From contig NZ_CP010427.1 in assembly GCF_000815225.1 (NCBI RefSeq), positions 1,178,001 to 1,242,000 on the forward strand: a stretch of DNA of 64,000 nucleotides, written 5' to 3'. The DNA is from Allofrancisella guangzhouensis (GTDB lineage: Bacteria; Pseudomonadota; Gammaproteobacteria; Francisellales; Francisellaceae). Each line of letters opens with the position of its first letter. The first letter of the stretch is position 1. The notes below the pieces were generated by a model. The model was not told where the DNA came from. It ran no database searches and saw only the letters and a list, made by a program, of their open reading frames with translations. The position numbers and the translations under genes are program-made. This document shows, piece after piece, positions 1-9,858 of the stretch.

Positions 1-1318
1 GTGTTATAACAAAATGTATGTTTCCTGCTAACACATGCCCAAAAATAGCGGCATTAATATAATCATACTTATCAAAAAGCTTTCTTACTTGAGTTATAAA
101 GCTTGGCAAATCTAAAATATTCACAGCTATATCTTCTATAATAATACTAGAACCTGACGGTCTTAGCCCAGCTATGGTAGGTACTATCCCATTACGTATT
201 TTCCATAGAATTTGCGCTTTAGCTTCATCTTGGATAAACCCAACTTGATGAATTATATTTGTTTTTTCTATATAACCATTTATAAGTTTAAGCTTATTAT
301 CTAAATCTTTTTGGCTTGACTCTGCAAGCTCAACCATAATAGCAGCTATTTGAAAATCTTCTAAAGAGGTTAAAAAAGGCTTTAGCTCAACATTATTAGC
401 GACAGATTTAAGAGATGCGTAATCTAACAATTCAACTGAAGATAAATTAAAAGCTTCAATTTGTGTTGTTAGTTTAACCAAATCATCTAACTTACCATAT
501 ATTAAATTTAAAGCTTTGTACTTATACTCTGGTACTGTGTTTAAAGTTACATTACTAACAAATCCAAGTGTACCTTCTGAACCTATTATTAGTCTTTCTA
601 CTATTTTAATAGGGTCCTTAAAATCTAAAAAAGCGTTTAGACTATAACCACTTGTGTTTTTAATGGAAAATTTCTTTTTTATAAATTTAGTCAACTCAAT
701 ATTTTGTAATATTTGAGTTTGAATCTCTAAAATTATATCTAGAAAGTTTTTTTTATTTTGTTTAAAATTTTTTACACTTTCATAATCTGAAGTGTCTAAA
801 ATACTACCATCACTAAGAATAATCCTAATAGAATCTAATGTTGCATAAGAATTCTTAGCTGTACCACAACACATACCACTTGAGTTATTGGCTATAATTC
901 CACCGATTTTGGCTGTATTTATAGAGCCTGGATCTGGTCCTATTTTACGATTATAGATTTTCAAGTATTTATTAGCCTCGCCTCCAATGATACCTGGCTG
1001 CAGTTTTATCTTTTGTCCATCATTATAAATTTTATAATCTAGCCAGGAATCTGAAGCTAACACCACCAATACTTGGTCTGTAACAGCCTGACCGGATAAG
1101 CTAGTTCCTGCCGTTCTAAAAGTTAGTTTTATGTCATACTCATTTGCTAACTCAATAACTTTCTGGATTTCTTGTTCTAGTTTAACTACTAAAACTAATT
1201 TAGGTATCATCCTATAGGGACTAGCATCAGTTGAATAAGCATATCTTAACAATTCATTTTCGATAATTTGTTGTTTACTTAGGGTTTCTAATAATTTTGA
1301 CTTAAAAATTTCTAACAT
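1..1318 (-). CDS. FAD-linked oxidase (D-lactate dehydrogenase-like), C-terminus outside window
   Basis: An open frame of about 439 codons starts at the ATG at 1316-1318 and is still open at the left edge, so only the N-terminal part is seen. The FAD-binding (PCMH-type) fold is indicated by a run reading TFRTAGTSLSGQ, then GPDPGSINTAKIGG with IIANNSSGMCCG, and SEGTLGFV. The last visible residues, GHVLAGNIHFVI, match the metal/substrate histidine region of the FAD-oxidase C-terminal domain. The family oxidises 2-hydroxyacids such as D-lactate or glycolate and passes electrons to the respiratory chain. Some members carry a C-terminal Fe-S domain, which cannot be judged here. Substrate is unproven. 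Confidence 0.85.
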   Translation of the reverse strand, partial: MLEIFKSKLLETLSKQQIIENELLRYAYSTDASPYRMIPKLVLVVKLEQEIQKVIELANEYDIKLTFRTAGTSLSGQAVTDQVLVVLASDSWLDYKIYNDGQKIKLQPGIIGGEANKYLKIYNRKIGPDPGSINTAKIGGIIANNSSGMCCGTAKNSYATLDSIRIILSDGSILDTSDYESVKNFKQNKKNFLDIILEIQTQILQNIELTKFIKKKFSIKNTSGYSLNAFLDFKDPIKIVERLIIGSEGTLGFVSNVTLNTVPEYKYKALNLIYGKLDDLVKLTTQIEAFNLSSVELLDYASLKSVANNVELKPFLTSLEDFQIAAIMVELAESSQKDLDNKLKLINGYIEKTNIIHQVGFIQDEAKAQILWKIRNGIVPTIAGLRPSGSSIIIEDIAVNILDLPSFITQVRKLFDKYDYINAAIFGHVLAGNIHFVIT

Positions 1319-1473
1319 TTATTCAGCACTACAAACTTAACTCTTACAAATCACACTAAAGTTTACCATACTATAATTTTATTTTATTACAACAAAACGA
1401 TTTTACTTTTGATTATATTCCAAAAGTTGTTTATGATGTTGTAATAATTAGCCTATATTAATATTATTATCTT

Positions 1474-2010
1474 ATGACAATGCTTGAAAAAATTTCTCGA
1501 ACCGGGTATTGGAGTGATTTTTATGTATATCCTATTGCTATTGTCTTTTTTTTAGTTTTAAGCTTTAAGTGCTTTTTTGGTAATTTTTTTTGGATATTTA
1601 CGCTTATCGTACTAGGGGTTTTTACCTGGACTTTTATAGAATACTTGGTTCATAGATTTATATTTCACTATTGTCCTTTGATAAAGGAATTACATGCTGT
1701 GCACCATAAACATACGATAGATTTAGTAGGCAATCCAACGTATATATCATTACCGATTTATACTGTTACACTGTTTTTACCTTTATACCTAATTTTTGGG
1801 TTAGGTATAGCAAGTGCTATTTATAGTGGAGCCTTACTTGGAGCTTTACTTTACTTCTTTGTACATCATAGCACTCACCATGTGAAAGCAAAAAAAGGCT
1901 CTCTTCTATTTATATACAAAAAACATCATGCTTTGCATCACCACTATGAAGACAAAAATTTCTCAGTAACTTTTCCATTATGGGATAAAGTATTTAAAAC
2001 AAAAAAATAA
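1474..2010 (+). CDS. Fatty acid hydroxylase / sterol desaturase superfamily membrane protein
   Basis: The 178-residue protein has hydrophobic segments around residues 18-38, 40-57 and 95-130. It carries the di-iron histidine boxes of this superfamily: HRFIFH, HAVHHKH, HHSTHH and HALHHHY. These enzymes use a membrane-embedded di-iron centre and O2 to hydroxylate or desaturate lipid chains at the cytoplasmic membrane. All histidine clusters are present, so it is probably active. The gene stands alone, divergent from the FAD oxidase and converging on the next gene 10 bp away. The lipid substrate (a 2- or 3-hydroxy fatty acid is possible) cannot be read from sequence. Confidence 0.85.
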   Translation: MTMLEKISRTGYWSDFYVYPIAIVFFLVLSFKCFFGNFFWIFTLIVLGVFTWTFIEYLVHRFIFHYCPLIKELHAVHHKHTIDLVGNPTYISLPIYTVTLFLPLYLIFGLGIASAIYSGALLGALLYFFVHHSTHHVKAKKGSLLFIYKKHHALHHHYEDKNFSVTFPLWDKVFKTKK

Positions 2011-2020
2011 TACCTTAGCA

Positions 2021-2437
2021 TCACAAATTTTCTAAAATAATTTTCTTAGCAAGCAATCTAGTTTCATTTTTATCTTTAAAATTACTTTTATGTAACCATA
2101 ACTTAAAGCTTTTATTAGAACCTTCTTGGAAAATACAAAGATAAATCCAACCATTTATAACTATATGCTTTTTTATTTTCCAAAAATCACTTTGTTGATT
2201 ACCTATGACGACTTTAAAATATTTTTCATTTTCTTTAGGTAACACAATTGCCTCTAAGACAGGTAAACTATATAGACACTCATAAAGAATAGATAATATT
2301 ATTAAAACAAAACCAACATATAGCAAATAGCTATTTCTAAAATAAGATCCCACCGTAAAACTACTAAGCATAACTACAAAAATATAAAATAACTTCCGAT
2401 ATTTACGTGATTTATTCAAATAAATAACTTTTTGCAT
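2021..2437 (-). CDS. Small membrane protein, YgfX-like architecture
   Basis: The protein has 138 residues. Two hydrophobic stretches near residues 16-33 and 38-55 are followed by a soluble, beta-rich tail with several Trp residues. This matches the layout of YgfX/CptA-type proteins, but I see no diagnostic motif, so the family is an inference. It lies 9 bp downstream of era on the same strand and is probably the last gene of the nagA-tsaB-aspC-era run. Function unknown. Confidence 0.6.
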   Translation of the reverse strand: MQKVIYLNKSRKYRKLFYIFVVMLSSFTVGSYFRNSYLLYVGFVLIILSILYECLYSLPVLEAIVLPKENEKYFKVVIGNQQSDFWKIKKHIVINGWIYLCIFQEGSNKSFKLWLHKSNFKDKNETRLLAKKIILENL

Positions 2438-2446
2438 AAGAAAATT

Positions 2447-3340
2447 TTATACCAAATCATAACCTAATGATTTTAACGCCCTCTCATCATCAGACCAACC
2501 ACTTCTAACTTTAACCCATATCTTTAGGTTTGCTTGCATACCTATCAGATGCTCAATATCCTTTCGTGCGTCAACACCTATTTTTTTAAGTTTAGAACCT
2601 TTTGCACCAATAACTATACCTTTTTGACTATCTCTTTCGACAAGAATACTCGCATAAATATCTGCGATATTCTTTTGCTCATCTATTTTGTAGCTATCAA
2701 TCTCTACCGCTATTTGATATGGTACCTCACTTCCTATACTACGCATAATTTTTTCACGGATAATTTCTGAAACTAAAAATTTAACACTTCTATCTGTAAC
2801 CTGGTCATTTTCATAAAAGAAGAATTCAGATTCAGGCAATAATTTTTCTATTCTTGTTTCAAGTTCATTGATATTATGCCCTTGCTTAGCTGATACATAA
2901 ATAACATCATAAAAAGTAAATTTGTCTTTTATAGAGTCAATAAATACACTAGCATCAAGTGATTTTTTCTTATCAACTTTATTTACCACTAAGAATATTG
3001 GGATTTCTGAATTTTTTATTTTAGCTACTATATTATCTTCTAAGCCTGTCCATTTACCCATTTCAACAACAAATAAAATTACTTCAACATCTTTTATCAT
3101 TGTTGTTGCAGCTTTATTCATAAATTTATTGATTGCTTTTGGCTCTTTATTATGGATACCTGGAGTATCAACATAGATAAACTGCGTATCTCCAACTGTC
3201 TTTACTCCTGTAATTTGGTGTCTTGTAGTCTGAGGCTTACGAGAGGTTATACTAACTTTATATTTGAGGATATTATTTAGTAAAGTTGATTTGCCAACAT
3301 TTGGGCGACCTATTATAGAAATATAACCACATTTTTTCAT
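2447..3340 (-). CDS. era: GTPase Era
   Basis: Era is an essential GTPase that binds 16S rRNA near its 3' end during 30S maturation. The 297-residue length is normal. G1 is GRPNVGKST at residues 11-19, the switch threonines lie in TTRHQITG, G3 is DTPG at 58-61 and G4 is NKVD at 120-123. The C-terminal KH RNA-binding domain has the core GAKGSKLKKIG. It lies between aspC and the YgfX-like gene on the same strand. No oddities seen. Confidence 0.97.
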   Translation of the reverse strand: MKKCGYISIIGRPNVGKSTLLNNILKYKVSITSRKPQTTRHQITGVKTVGDTQFIYVDTPGIHNKEPKAINKFMNKAATTMIKDVEVILFVVEMGKWTGLEDNIVAKIKNSEIPIFLVVNKVDKKKSLDASVFIDSIKDKFTFYDVIYVSAKQGHNINELETRIEKLLPESEFFFYENDQVTDRSVKFLVSEIIREKIMRSIGSEVPYQIAVEIDSYKIDEQKNIADIYASILVERDSQKGIVIGAKGSKLKKIGVDARKDIEHLIGMQANLKIWVKVRSGWSDDERALKSLGYDLV

Positions 3341-3389
3341 AACTTATTTTTTTAGAATAGAAAATAATACTATGATTGTAACACACTAA

Positions 3390-4577
3390 TTAACTAGTAT
3401 GTCTAAGAATAAATCTTTTAAGCCTACCCATAGCTTTTTCTAGTTCTGGGATTTCATTAGCACAACTAATTCTAGCAAATCCTTCTAAACCAAAAGCTAT
3501 ACCTGGCATCATCGCTACATACTCCTCGGTCAATAAAGCATTACATAGTTCAATATCACTGTTAAACTTAGTATGTTTAATCAAATTTCTAATATCTGGA
3601 AATAAATAAAAAGTACCATCGGCACTTTTTACATCTATATAAGGCATCTCTTTTAAACATTTAGTTACAAACTGTTCTTTTTCTTTATAAGAATCTACGA
3701 AGTATTGTAAATCCTCTATTGGCATGTTCATCGCAGTTATTGCTGCATATTGAGATATAGAGCAAGCACATGTGGTTGATTGCGATTGAAATTTTTTCAT
3801 TGCGTCATTTAATATTTTTGGAGCTATAGTAAAACCAACACGCCAACCTGTCATAGCAAAATTTTTAGAAACACCACTAGCAATTACATATCTATCTGCC
3901 AAATCTGGAGCAATCTCTATAATCAAAGTTATCTTTTTAGTAAAATACAGCTGATCGTAGATATCATCACCAATAATCCAAATATTTGGATATTTTCTTA
4001 ACAAGTTAGCTAAATCTTCAATACATTTTTTTGAATAAATTAAACCTGTAGGATTATTTGGTGAATTAATAATAATAGCTTTAGTTTTATTTGTTATATG
4101 CTTTTCCAATTCATCAATATCTATTTCAAAACTATCCTCAAATTTAGTTTTTACAACTATTGGTTTTGCACCAGTTAACGAGATCATATCTGGATAAGAG
4201 ACCCAATATGGAGCAAAAAATATTGCCTCATCACCTTCTTCTAAGATACAGTTAAAAACATTATGTAGACTATGTTTAGCTCCTGATGTTATACATACTT
4301 GATCAGCACTAAACTCAACAGTATATTGTTTTTTATAGCGCTTAACTACAGCTTCTCTTAATTCTTTTAAACCGTCAACATTAGTATACTTAGTAATGTT
4401 TGTATTTATAGCTTCTATCCCAGCTTTTTTAATAATTTCAGGTGCACTAAACCCTGGCTCACCTATAGCCAAAGAAACCACATCATGACCTTGGTCTTTA
4501 ATTTGCTTTGCTAGTGCTGCCATAGCAGTTGTTGGAGAAGCAGAAACGTTTTGAATCTTTTTATTTAATGATGCCAT
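3390..4577 (-). CDS. aspC: Aspartate aminotransferase (class I, subgroup Ib type)
   Basis: This PLP enzyme exchanges amino groups between aspartate/2-oxoglutarate and oxaloacetate/glutamate in the cytosol. It has 395 residues. Visible signatures are the N-terminal IGEPGF motif, NSPNNPTG near 171-178, the PLP lysine Lys238 in SGVSKNFAMTGWRVG, and a C-terminal Arg in FARISCA for the substrate carboxylate. The MASLNKKIQ start and motif spacing resemble the Thermus/Rickettsia-type enzymes more than E. coli AspC. It lies about 50 bp upstream of era and 90 bp downstream of tsaB. Some close homologues also act on prephenate or aromatic substrates. Confidence 0.93.
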   Translation of the reverse strand: MASLNKKIQNVSASPTTAMAALAKQIKDQGHDVVSLAIGEPGFSAPEIIKKAGIEAINTNITKYTNVDGLKELREAVVKRYKKQYTVEFSADQVCITSGAKHSLHNVFNCILEEGDEAIFFAPYWVSYPDMISLTGAKPIVVKTKFEDSFEIDIDELEKHITNKTKAIIINSPNNPTGLIYSKKCIEDLANLLRKYPNIWIIGDDIYDQLYFTKKITLIIEIAPDLADRYVIASGVSKNFAMTGWRVGFTIAPKILNDAMKKFQSQSTTCACSISQYAAITAMNMPIEDLQYFVDSYKEKEQFVTKCLKEMPYIDVKSADGTFYLFPDIRNLIKHTKFNSDIELCNALLTEEYVAMMPGIAFGLEGFARISCANEIPELEKAMGRLKRFILRHTS

Positions 4578-4669
4578 TTTTTAAAAACCCTATAATTTAA
4601 ACTGAATTTATCTCTGAAATTTTATACAGCTTGATTGTAACACATTTACACATTTATAAAAGGTATACT

Positions 4670-5305
4670 CTATTTATTCCAGTGAGAATTTCCTCTAAGA
4701 TAAACTGGAAATGTTTCTTGTGTTAACCTACTGTTTTGTTTTTGTAAAAGGTATTGTCTATAAAGATAATCAGTTAAATCACTAACATCAAGCTTAAAAT
4801 TTGTTACTTGTGGCACTAATTCTATTTGCTCTATAGCTTCACCTATTAAACTAAATCCTGCATGCAATGTAGTTGAATACTCCTGTAGCTTATAAACATT
4901 TTCTGAAATCATATCATCCATTTTCTTATTATATAAACCCAAATAAAAGTCACCCATCTTAGCGTCTAAAATTACAGCTACTTTATCTGAATTAATAGGA
5001 GTACTTTTTGCAATAGCAAACATACTTGAAAAACCTAATATAGGAATATCCAACCCAACAGCGAAAGCCTGAGCCACAGCAGCTGCCAAACGTACTCCTA
5101 CAAAACTTCCAGGTCCTACACCGTATGCTATAAAATCTAGATTTTTTTTATCAATACCAGCGCTTTCAAAAATTTTTTTTATCATTTCTAAAAGAAACTT
5201 ATTATGCTGACGAGGAATATATTTCGTATTAGAGTAAGTTTTATCTTTGACTCTAAGTGCTATTGAGCAATAAGCACTTGAGGTGTCTAAAATTAAAAAA
5301 TTCAT
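4670..5305 (-). CDS. tsaB: tRNA t6A biosynthesis protein TsaB (YeaZ)
   Basis: TsaB is the inactive TsaD paralogue that dimerises with TsaD in the complex making N6-threonylcarbamoyladenosine at position 37 of ANN-decoding tRNAs. The 211-residue protein begins with ILDTSSAYCSIAL and has the family signature GPGSFVGVRLAAAVAQA around residues 64-80, followed by PILGFSSM. It starts 4 bp after the nagA stop, so the two are probably co-transcribed. No functional link to nagA is implied. Confidence 0.93.
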   Translation of the reverse strand: MNFLILDTSSAYCSIALRVKDKTYSNTKYIPRQHNKFLLEMIKKIFESAGIDKKNLDFIAYGVGPGSFVGVRLAAAVAQAFAVGLDIPILGFSSMFAIAKSTPINSDKVAVILDAKMGDFYLGLYNKKMDDMISENVYKLQEYSTTLHAGFSLIGEAIEQIELVPQVTNFKLDVSDLTDYLYRQYLLQKQNSRLTQETFPVYLRGNSHWNK

Positions 5306-5309
5306 AAAT

Positions 5310-6443
5310 CTAACTAATCACTTGTTTAACTTGATAATTTTTATCTAAAATGACAAACTCAGCATCAAAACCTACTTTAAGTTGTCCTTTCTTTAAACCT
5401 AAAGATTTTGCTTGATTTGCACTAGTCATTTTCACAGCTTCAAAAAGCTCACAACCTGAAAATTTTAGCATATTATCTAATGCTTTATTCATAGTTAACA
5501 CACTACCTGCTAAAACACCATTTTCTAATCTTGCTTGATTATTTTTAACAATAACTTTTTGTCCACCAAGCTCAAACACACCCTCTCCTGCTGCTTGAGC
5601 CGACATAGCATCTGTTATTAATGCTATATTATCACTTCCTTTAATTTCATACGTAAATTTAACTGTATCTGGATGAAGATGAACACCATCAACTATAAGC
5701 TCAGCTAAAATCTTTTTAGATATTAAAAGTGCTGCTGCTGCGCCTGGATTACGATGCTCTACAGGACTCATTGCATTAAAAAGATGTGTTGCATGACTAC
5801 AACCTTGATCTATAGCTTTCAAAGCTTGAGACATTGTACAACTAGTATGCCCTATTGAACTAATTATTTTTTTGCTATTACAATATTGAATAACTGAATC
5901 AGCATTTTGAATTTCTGGAGCTATGGTTATTTTTTTTATTAAATTATTAGATGCTTTATGCCATTTATCTAACTTATCAACATCTGCTCCTTGTAAATAA
6001 TTAGGATTTTGAGCTCCTATTTTACCAGCTGAAATAAATGGCCCCTCTAAATGAACTCCTAATATCCTTGCTGAACCTGTACTACTAATATTATGGTATT
6101 GAGCTATAGTTTGCATAGCTTTTGTAATATGCTCATCTGAAGCTGTCATTGTAGTTGCAAGATAGCTAGTAACACCTTGGGCATATATAGACTTTGAAAT
6201 AGTTTCTAGTGCCTCAACACTAGCGTCCATAACATCAGCTCCTTTTGAACCGTGGAGGTGAATGTCTATAAACCCTGGTATCACATAATCACTAGCCAGA
6301 AGTTGCACCATAGGCAGATTATAATTACTTTGCTTTATATCTTCTGCGATAGTTTCAATAACATTATTTCGAACAACGATATCTTTATATTCAAACGCTA
6401 TATCATTATAAATCTTAGCCCCTTTGATAATATAACTTTGCAT
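5310..6443 (-). CDS. nagA: N-acetylglucosamine-6-phosphate deacetylase
   Basis: NagA removes acetate from GlcNAc-6-phosphate to give glucosamine-6-phosphate in amino-sugar catabolism and cell-wall recycling. It has 377 residues. The amidohydrolase metal motif HLHG, EGPF, the GHTSCT histidine, HLFNAMSPVEHRNPG and the late catalytic Asp in LITDAMSA are all visible. It heads the leftward run into tsaB and is divergent from rbgA. No deaminase gene is adjacent; a SIS-domain candidate for the next step lies at 37239-38276 next to a sugar transporter. Confidence 0.95.
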   Translation of the reverse strand: MQSYIIKGAKIYNDIAFEYKDIVVRNNVIETIAEDIKQSNYNLPMVQLLASDYVIPGFIDIHLHGSKGADVMDASVEALETISKSIYAQGVTSYLATTMTASDEHITKAMQTIAQYHNISSTGSARILGVHLEGPFISAGKIGAQNPNYLQGADVDKLDKWHKASNNLIKKITIAPEIQNADSVIQYCNSKKIISSIGHTSCTMSQALKAIDQGCSHATHLFNAMSPVEHRNPGAAAALLISKKILAELIVDGVHLHPDTVKFTYEIKGSDNIALITDAMSAQAAGEGVFELGGQKVIVKNNQARLENGVLAGSVLTMNKALDNMLKFSGCELFEAVKMTSANQAKSLGLKKGQLKVGFDAEFVILDKNYQVKQVIS

Positions 6444-6505
6444 AAAAAAACATGAATAGGTAAAATCTTTACTTATATTAACTAAATTTACGACTTTTAT
6501 CTACA

Positions 6506-7354
6506 ATGTTACACTGGTTTCCTGGTCATATGCATAAAGCGACCAAAGAGTTTCGCAAAAAAATACCAGCTATAGATATAGCTATAGAAATAGTTGATGC
6601 ACGCATTCCAGACTCTAGTAGTAATCATATTTTAGAACAAATAGTTGGCGATAAGCCTATAATAAAAATTCTTTCTAAAAATGATTTAGCTGATCCTAAT
6701 ATAACTAAATTATGGCTGGATTACTACAAAGGTAATGCTATAGCAGTTAACACTCTAACTGATAAAAATATAGTAAAAAAAATCCTTGACCTTGCTCAAA
6801 AAAGACTACCTAACAGAGGAACTGTACTAAAACCTATACGCGCGATTATTTTTGGCTTACCAAATGTAGGCAAATCAACCATGATAAATAAACTAGCTGG
6901 TCGAAAAGTTGCAAAAACTGGTAATGAGCCAGCTGTTACAAAGCTTCAACAACGTATAGATATCCACAAAGGCTTTGTAATATTTGATACGCCTGGAATT
7001 ATGTTTCCAAGTCCTAAAAGTGAGGCTAGTGGCTTTAGGATAGCAAGTATAGGATCAATTAGAGATACCGCTATGGATTATGAAGGAACAGCTTGCTTTT
7101 TGATAAATTTTTTACTCAAAAATAATCCGAAACTTTTTCTTTGCCGTTATGAGATTACTAACATAGATCAAAAACATCCTCAAGAGATACTAAAAGAAAT
7201 TGCTAATACTAGCCTTAACATTGAGCAAGCTGCTAAAAACATAGTCCATGATTACAGAAATGGATATCTTGGTAAAATATCCCTTGAAGATCCTGAAACA
7301 ATAACACTTGAAAAAAAACAATTACAAGCAAATCTTCAAGATATTATAAATTAA
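6506..7354 (+). CDS. rbgA: Ribosome biogenesis GTPase YlqF/RbgA
   Basis: This is a circularly permuted GTPase: G4 (SKNDLAD, near residue 56) comes before G1 (GLPNVGKST, near 116) and G3 (DTPGIM). This order defines the YlqF/YawG group, which acts in late 50S assembly. The N-terminal HWFPGHMHKA is the usual family start. Its 282 residues match the family length, including the C-terminal helical RNA-binding region. It is divergent from nagA, with only 62 bp between them, so promoters must overlap there. Confidence 0.93.
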   Translation: MLHWFPGHMHKATKEFRKKIPAIDIAIEIVDARIPDSSSNHILEQIVGDKPIIKILSKNDLADPNITKLWLDYYKGNAIAVNTLTDKNIVKKILDLAQKRLPNRGTVLKPIRAIIFGLPNVGKSTMINKLAGRKVAKTGNEPAVTKLQQRIDIHKGFVIFDTPGIMFPSPKSEASGFRIASIGSIRDTAMDYEGTACFLINFLLKNNPKLFLCRYEITNIDQKHPQEILKEIANTSLNIEQAAKNIVHDYRNGYLGKISLEDPETITLEKKQLQANLQDIIN

Positions 7355-7418
7355 CCCTTAACTGTAGTATCAAGCTATTATATAATCTAGTAAGTATATT
7401 TATTTCTAACTTGTATTT

Positions 7419-9170
7419 ATGTTTAATAAAGATGACTCTACTAAGGTACTGAAGAAGATAGGTTCTATACCGTTAACAAAAAAAAATATAACCATTTTTA
7501 TCACTATTATAATGTTTATTGTAGTTTTTATTATTGGTCTTAATAATTATTTTAGTTATAAGCATCAAGTTTTATTAGAACAATATTCTACAGCTATAGC
7601 TGATATACAAAATAAAAATAAAGAAGGATATAACCAAGCATATAAAATTCTTAAAAGGTTAGCTGATTCAGGTAAAGCAACAACTAAAGATTACTATTAT
7701 TTAGGGTATATGTATCAATATGGTCTAGCAACAAAAAAAGATTATTTCCAAGCTTATAAATACTATCAAAAAGCTATTAATGACAATAATCCTGAAGTCT
7801 ACTACCAGCTAGCTATTTTGTATAAAGATGGTCAAGGTGTTAGTAAAAATAATGAAAAAGCTATTAACTACTTTACAAAAGCATATAACTTAGGTAGCGC
7901 TAAAGCTTTAGATCCTTTAATTAAATTACTAAAATTTAATCAAAAACTTATTCCTGAACTAGAACCTAAACCTCTATTTGAAATATATTTAGCATATAAA
8001 GATGGTAAGCTTTTAGAAACTAATAATAGTCAAAAAGATAAATTTCTACTTGCAGCTATTTCTAAAGGTTATGAACCAGCTGTAGCTATTCAGGCTGACA
8101 ATTTTGCTAAAAATGGTGATAGTAACCAAGCTTTAACGTTATGGGAAACTTTACTTTATAGCTCTAACCCTAAAATCTCCACTTTAGCAAAAACAAAAAT
8201 AACACAGATTCAGGATGCAATTCAAGATCGTAATAGAAAAGAAGCTCTTGTAAAAAGATCTTTACAAAAAAAACAATTTAATGAAGACTTACTTAAACAA
8301 AGAGCTACTCAGGAACAAATAGAACACAAAAGACAAATTGGCTTATCTGTACCAAAAAAACAAATTAAAAATTTAACTGGTCTAATGTACTTAAATTTAT
8401 CTAATATAAACCAAGATTTTTTAGTAAAATTCCATGAGGATATTGCTGGTATATACTTTGATAGTAACCTTCTAGCTAAACCAGCTAATTTAAACATAAC
8501 TTACATCAATAAATTATTAAAGTTAGCAAAGTTCAAAAATAATAGATCTTCTGTATGGTTCAACCTTGAAAATCAAAGTGATAACAGATTTGAAGGTTTA
8601 GTTTACTATTTTTATAATGACAAAAATAAGTATTCCCAGGATTTTCTTAATATAATAATCAAGCATAAACCTAAATCCTCTTCGTTAACACCTAATGTTA
8701 GTACTTATGACTTAAGTGATTTTATAGCTGATACAGAAATCTCTGGTCAATCAAACTCTAACACAAACACTGAGGAAGCCAAAAATGTTCAACGAAAGTC
8801 GATAGAACTATCACATGAAGAAAAAATCCAAAGAATGCAAATATTTGCTCAAAAAGGTGATTATAAAGAATTTTACAATCTAGAAAAAATAGCTGAAGCT
8901 GGCGATGTGTATGCTATTTATTATCTTGGTGAATATTATTATGAAGATAAAGAATATACAGAGGCCTTAAAATATTTCTATAAAGCTGCAGATGCTGGAT
9001 ACGGTAAGGCATACTATAAGCTAGCAACCCTATACTATAATGAAGAGCAAGATGGAGTATCATACGATAAAGAAAAAGCTATCAAATATTATAAAAAAGC
9101 AGCTGAATTGGGTGTACGTAACGCAAAAAATATACTTATGCTAATTGAGCCTAACTCTATACCACAGTAA
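7419..9170 (+). CDS. Membrane-anchored Sel1-repeat (TPR-like) protein
   Basis: The protein has 583 residues. A short cytoplasmic N-terminus is followed by one transmembrane helix at about residues 24-42. Sel1 repeats appear in two blocks: residues about 75-170 (DYYYLGYMYQYGLATKKD, then VYYQLAILYKDGQGVSKN) and about 480-575 (AIYYLGEYYYEDKEY, then AYYKLATLYYNEEQDGV). A charged, coiled-coil-prone segment lies between them near 270-310. The Sel1 blocks probably face the periplasm as a protein-interaction scaffold. The partner is unknown. Sel1 proteins are known virulence or envelope factors in several intracellular bacteria, but nothing here proves that role. Confidence 0.85.
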   Translation: MFNKDDSTKVLKKIGSIPLTKKNITIFITIIMFIVVFIIGLNNYFSYKHQVLLEQYSTAIADIQNKNKEGYNQAYKILKRLADSGKATTKDYYYLGYMYQYGLATKKDYFQAYKYYQKAINDNNPEVYYQLAILYKDGQGVSKNNEKAINYFTKAYNLGSAKALDPLIKLLKFNQKLIPELEPKPLFEIYLAYKDGKLLETNNSQKDKFLLAAISKGYEPAVAIQADNFAKNGDSNQALTLWETLLYSSNPKISTLAKTKITQIQDAIQDRNRKEALVKRSLQKKQFNEDLLKQRATQEQIEHKRQIGLSVPKKQIKNLTGLMYLNLSNINQDFLVKFHEDIAGIYFDSNLLAKPANLNITYINKLLKLAKFKNNRSSVWFNLENQSDNRFEGLVYYFYNDKNKYSQDFLNIIIKHKPKSSSLTPNVSTYDLSDFIADTEISGQSNSNTNTEEAKNVQRKSIELSHEEKIQRMQIFAQKGDYKEFYNLEKIAEAGDVYAIYYLGEYYYEDKEYTEALKYFYKAADAGYGKAYYKLATLYYNEEQDGVSYDKEKAIKYYKKAAELGVRNAKNILMLIEPNSIPQ

Positions 9171-9253
9171 TTATGTCGTGTACTTAATAATTTTTTCCAA
9201 TTAAAAACTTGCAACTAGGAGACTACAATATAAAAGCTTATTCAATATCTCTT

Positions 9254-9847
9254 CTACCCATAAACGCCTTCTTTCCAATGCTTCCTACATACAGAAAAAT
9301 ATCTCGTATTAATCTTTTTTAAAGAATCATCATCAATAACTATAGGGTTACCATATTTTAGGGCTTTTCCATCTTGAACTATCATATTAAAACTTGCTTT
9401 TTTACCACAATGACAAATTGTTTTAACCTCCTCTAATGTATCAGCTATAGACAAAAGTAAGGCTGCTGTTTCAAAAGGCTGTCCTAAATAATTAGTACGT
9501 AAACCATAACAAATTACAGGGATATCTAAATCATCTACAATATTAGATAACTGCCACACCTGTTTAACTGTAAAAAAATGAATTTCATCTATCAGTATGC
9601 AGTCTACAGTTTTTTTGTGATGATATTCTTCTACAAAATCATAAATGTTATCATTATCTGTCAAAGAATAAGCATCTTGATCTATACCCATGCGGGATTT
9701 AACTTTATTAAGACCTGCTCTTTTATCTATTGCAGATGTTAAGATAAGAGGATGCTTGCCTTTATCTTCATAATTATAAGCAACTTTAAGTAAGTCCAGT
9801 GTTTTACCAGCATCCATAGATGAGTATCTAAAATATAACTTTGCCAT
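9254..9847 (-). CDS. tdk: Thymidine kinase
   Basis: This enzyme phosphorylates thymidine (dTMP salvage). A TTG at 9868 would give a longer frame, but the ATG at 9845-9847 has AGGAAA placed 8 bases upstream, so a 197-residue protein starting MAKLYFRYSS is preferred. The P-loop region reads SSMDAGKT, DEIHFF is the Walker B/lasso region, and CHCG with CRKH near the C-terminus form the structural zinc site. It sits directly downstream of the phosphatase gene, 11 bp after its stop at 9859, and the ribosome binding site overlaps that gene's end, suggesting translational coupling. Confidence 0.93.
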   Translation of the reverse strand: MAKLYFRYSSMDAGKTLDLLKVAYNYEDKGKHPLILTSAIDKRAGLNKVKSRMGIDQDAYSLTDNDNIYDFVEEYHHKKTVDCILIDEIHFFTVKQVWQLSNIVDDLDIPVICYGLRTNYLGQPFETAALLLSIADTLEEVKTICHCGKKASFNMIVQDGKALKYGNPIVIDDDSLKKINTRYFSVCRKHWKEGVYG

Positions 9848-9858
9848 AGTAGCTTTTC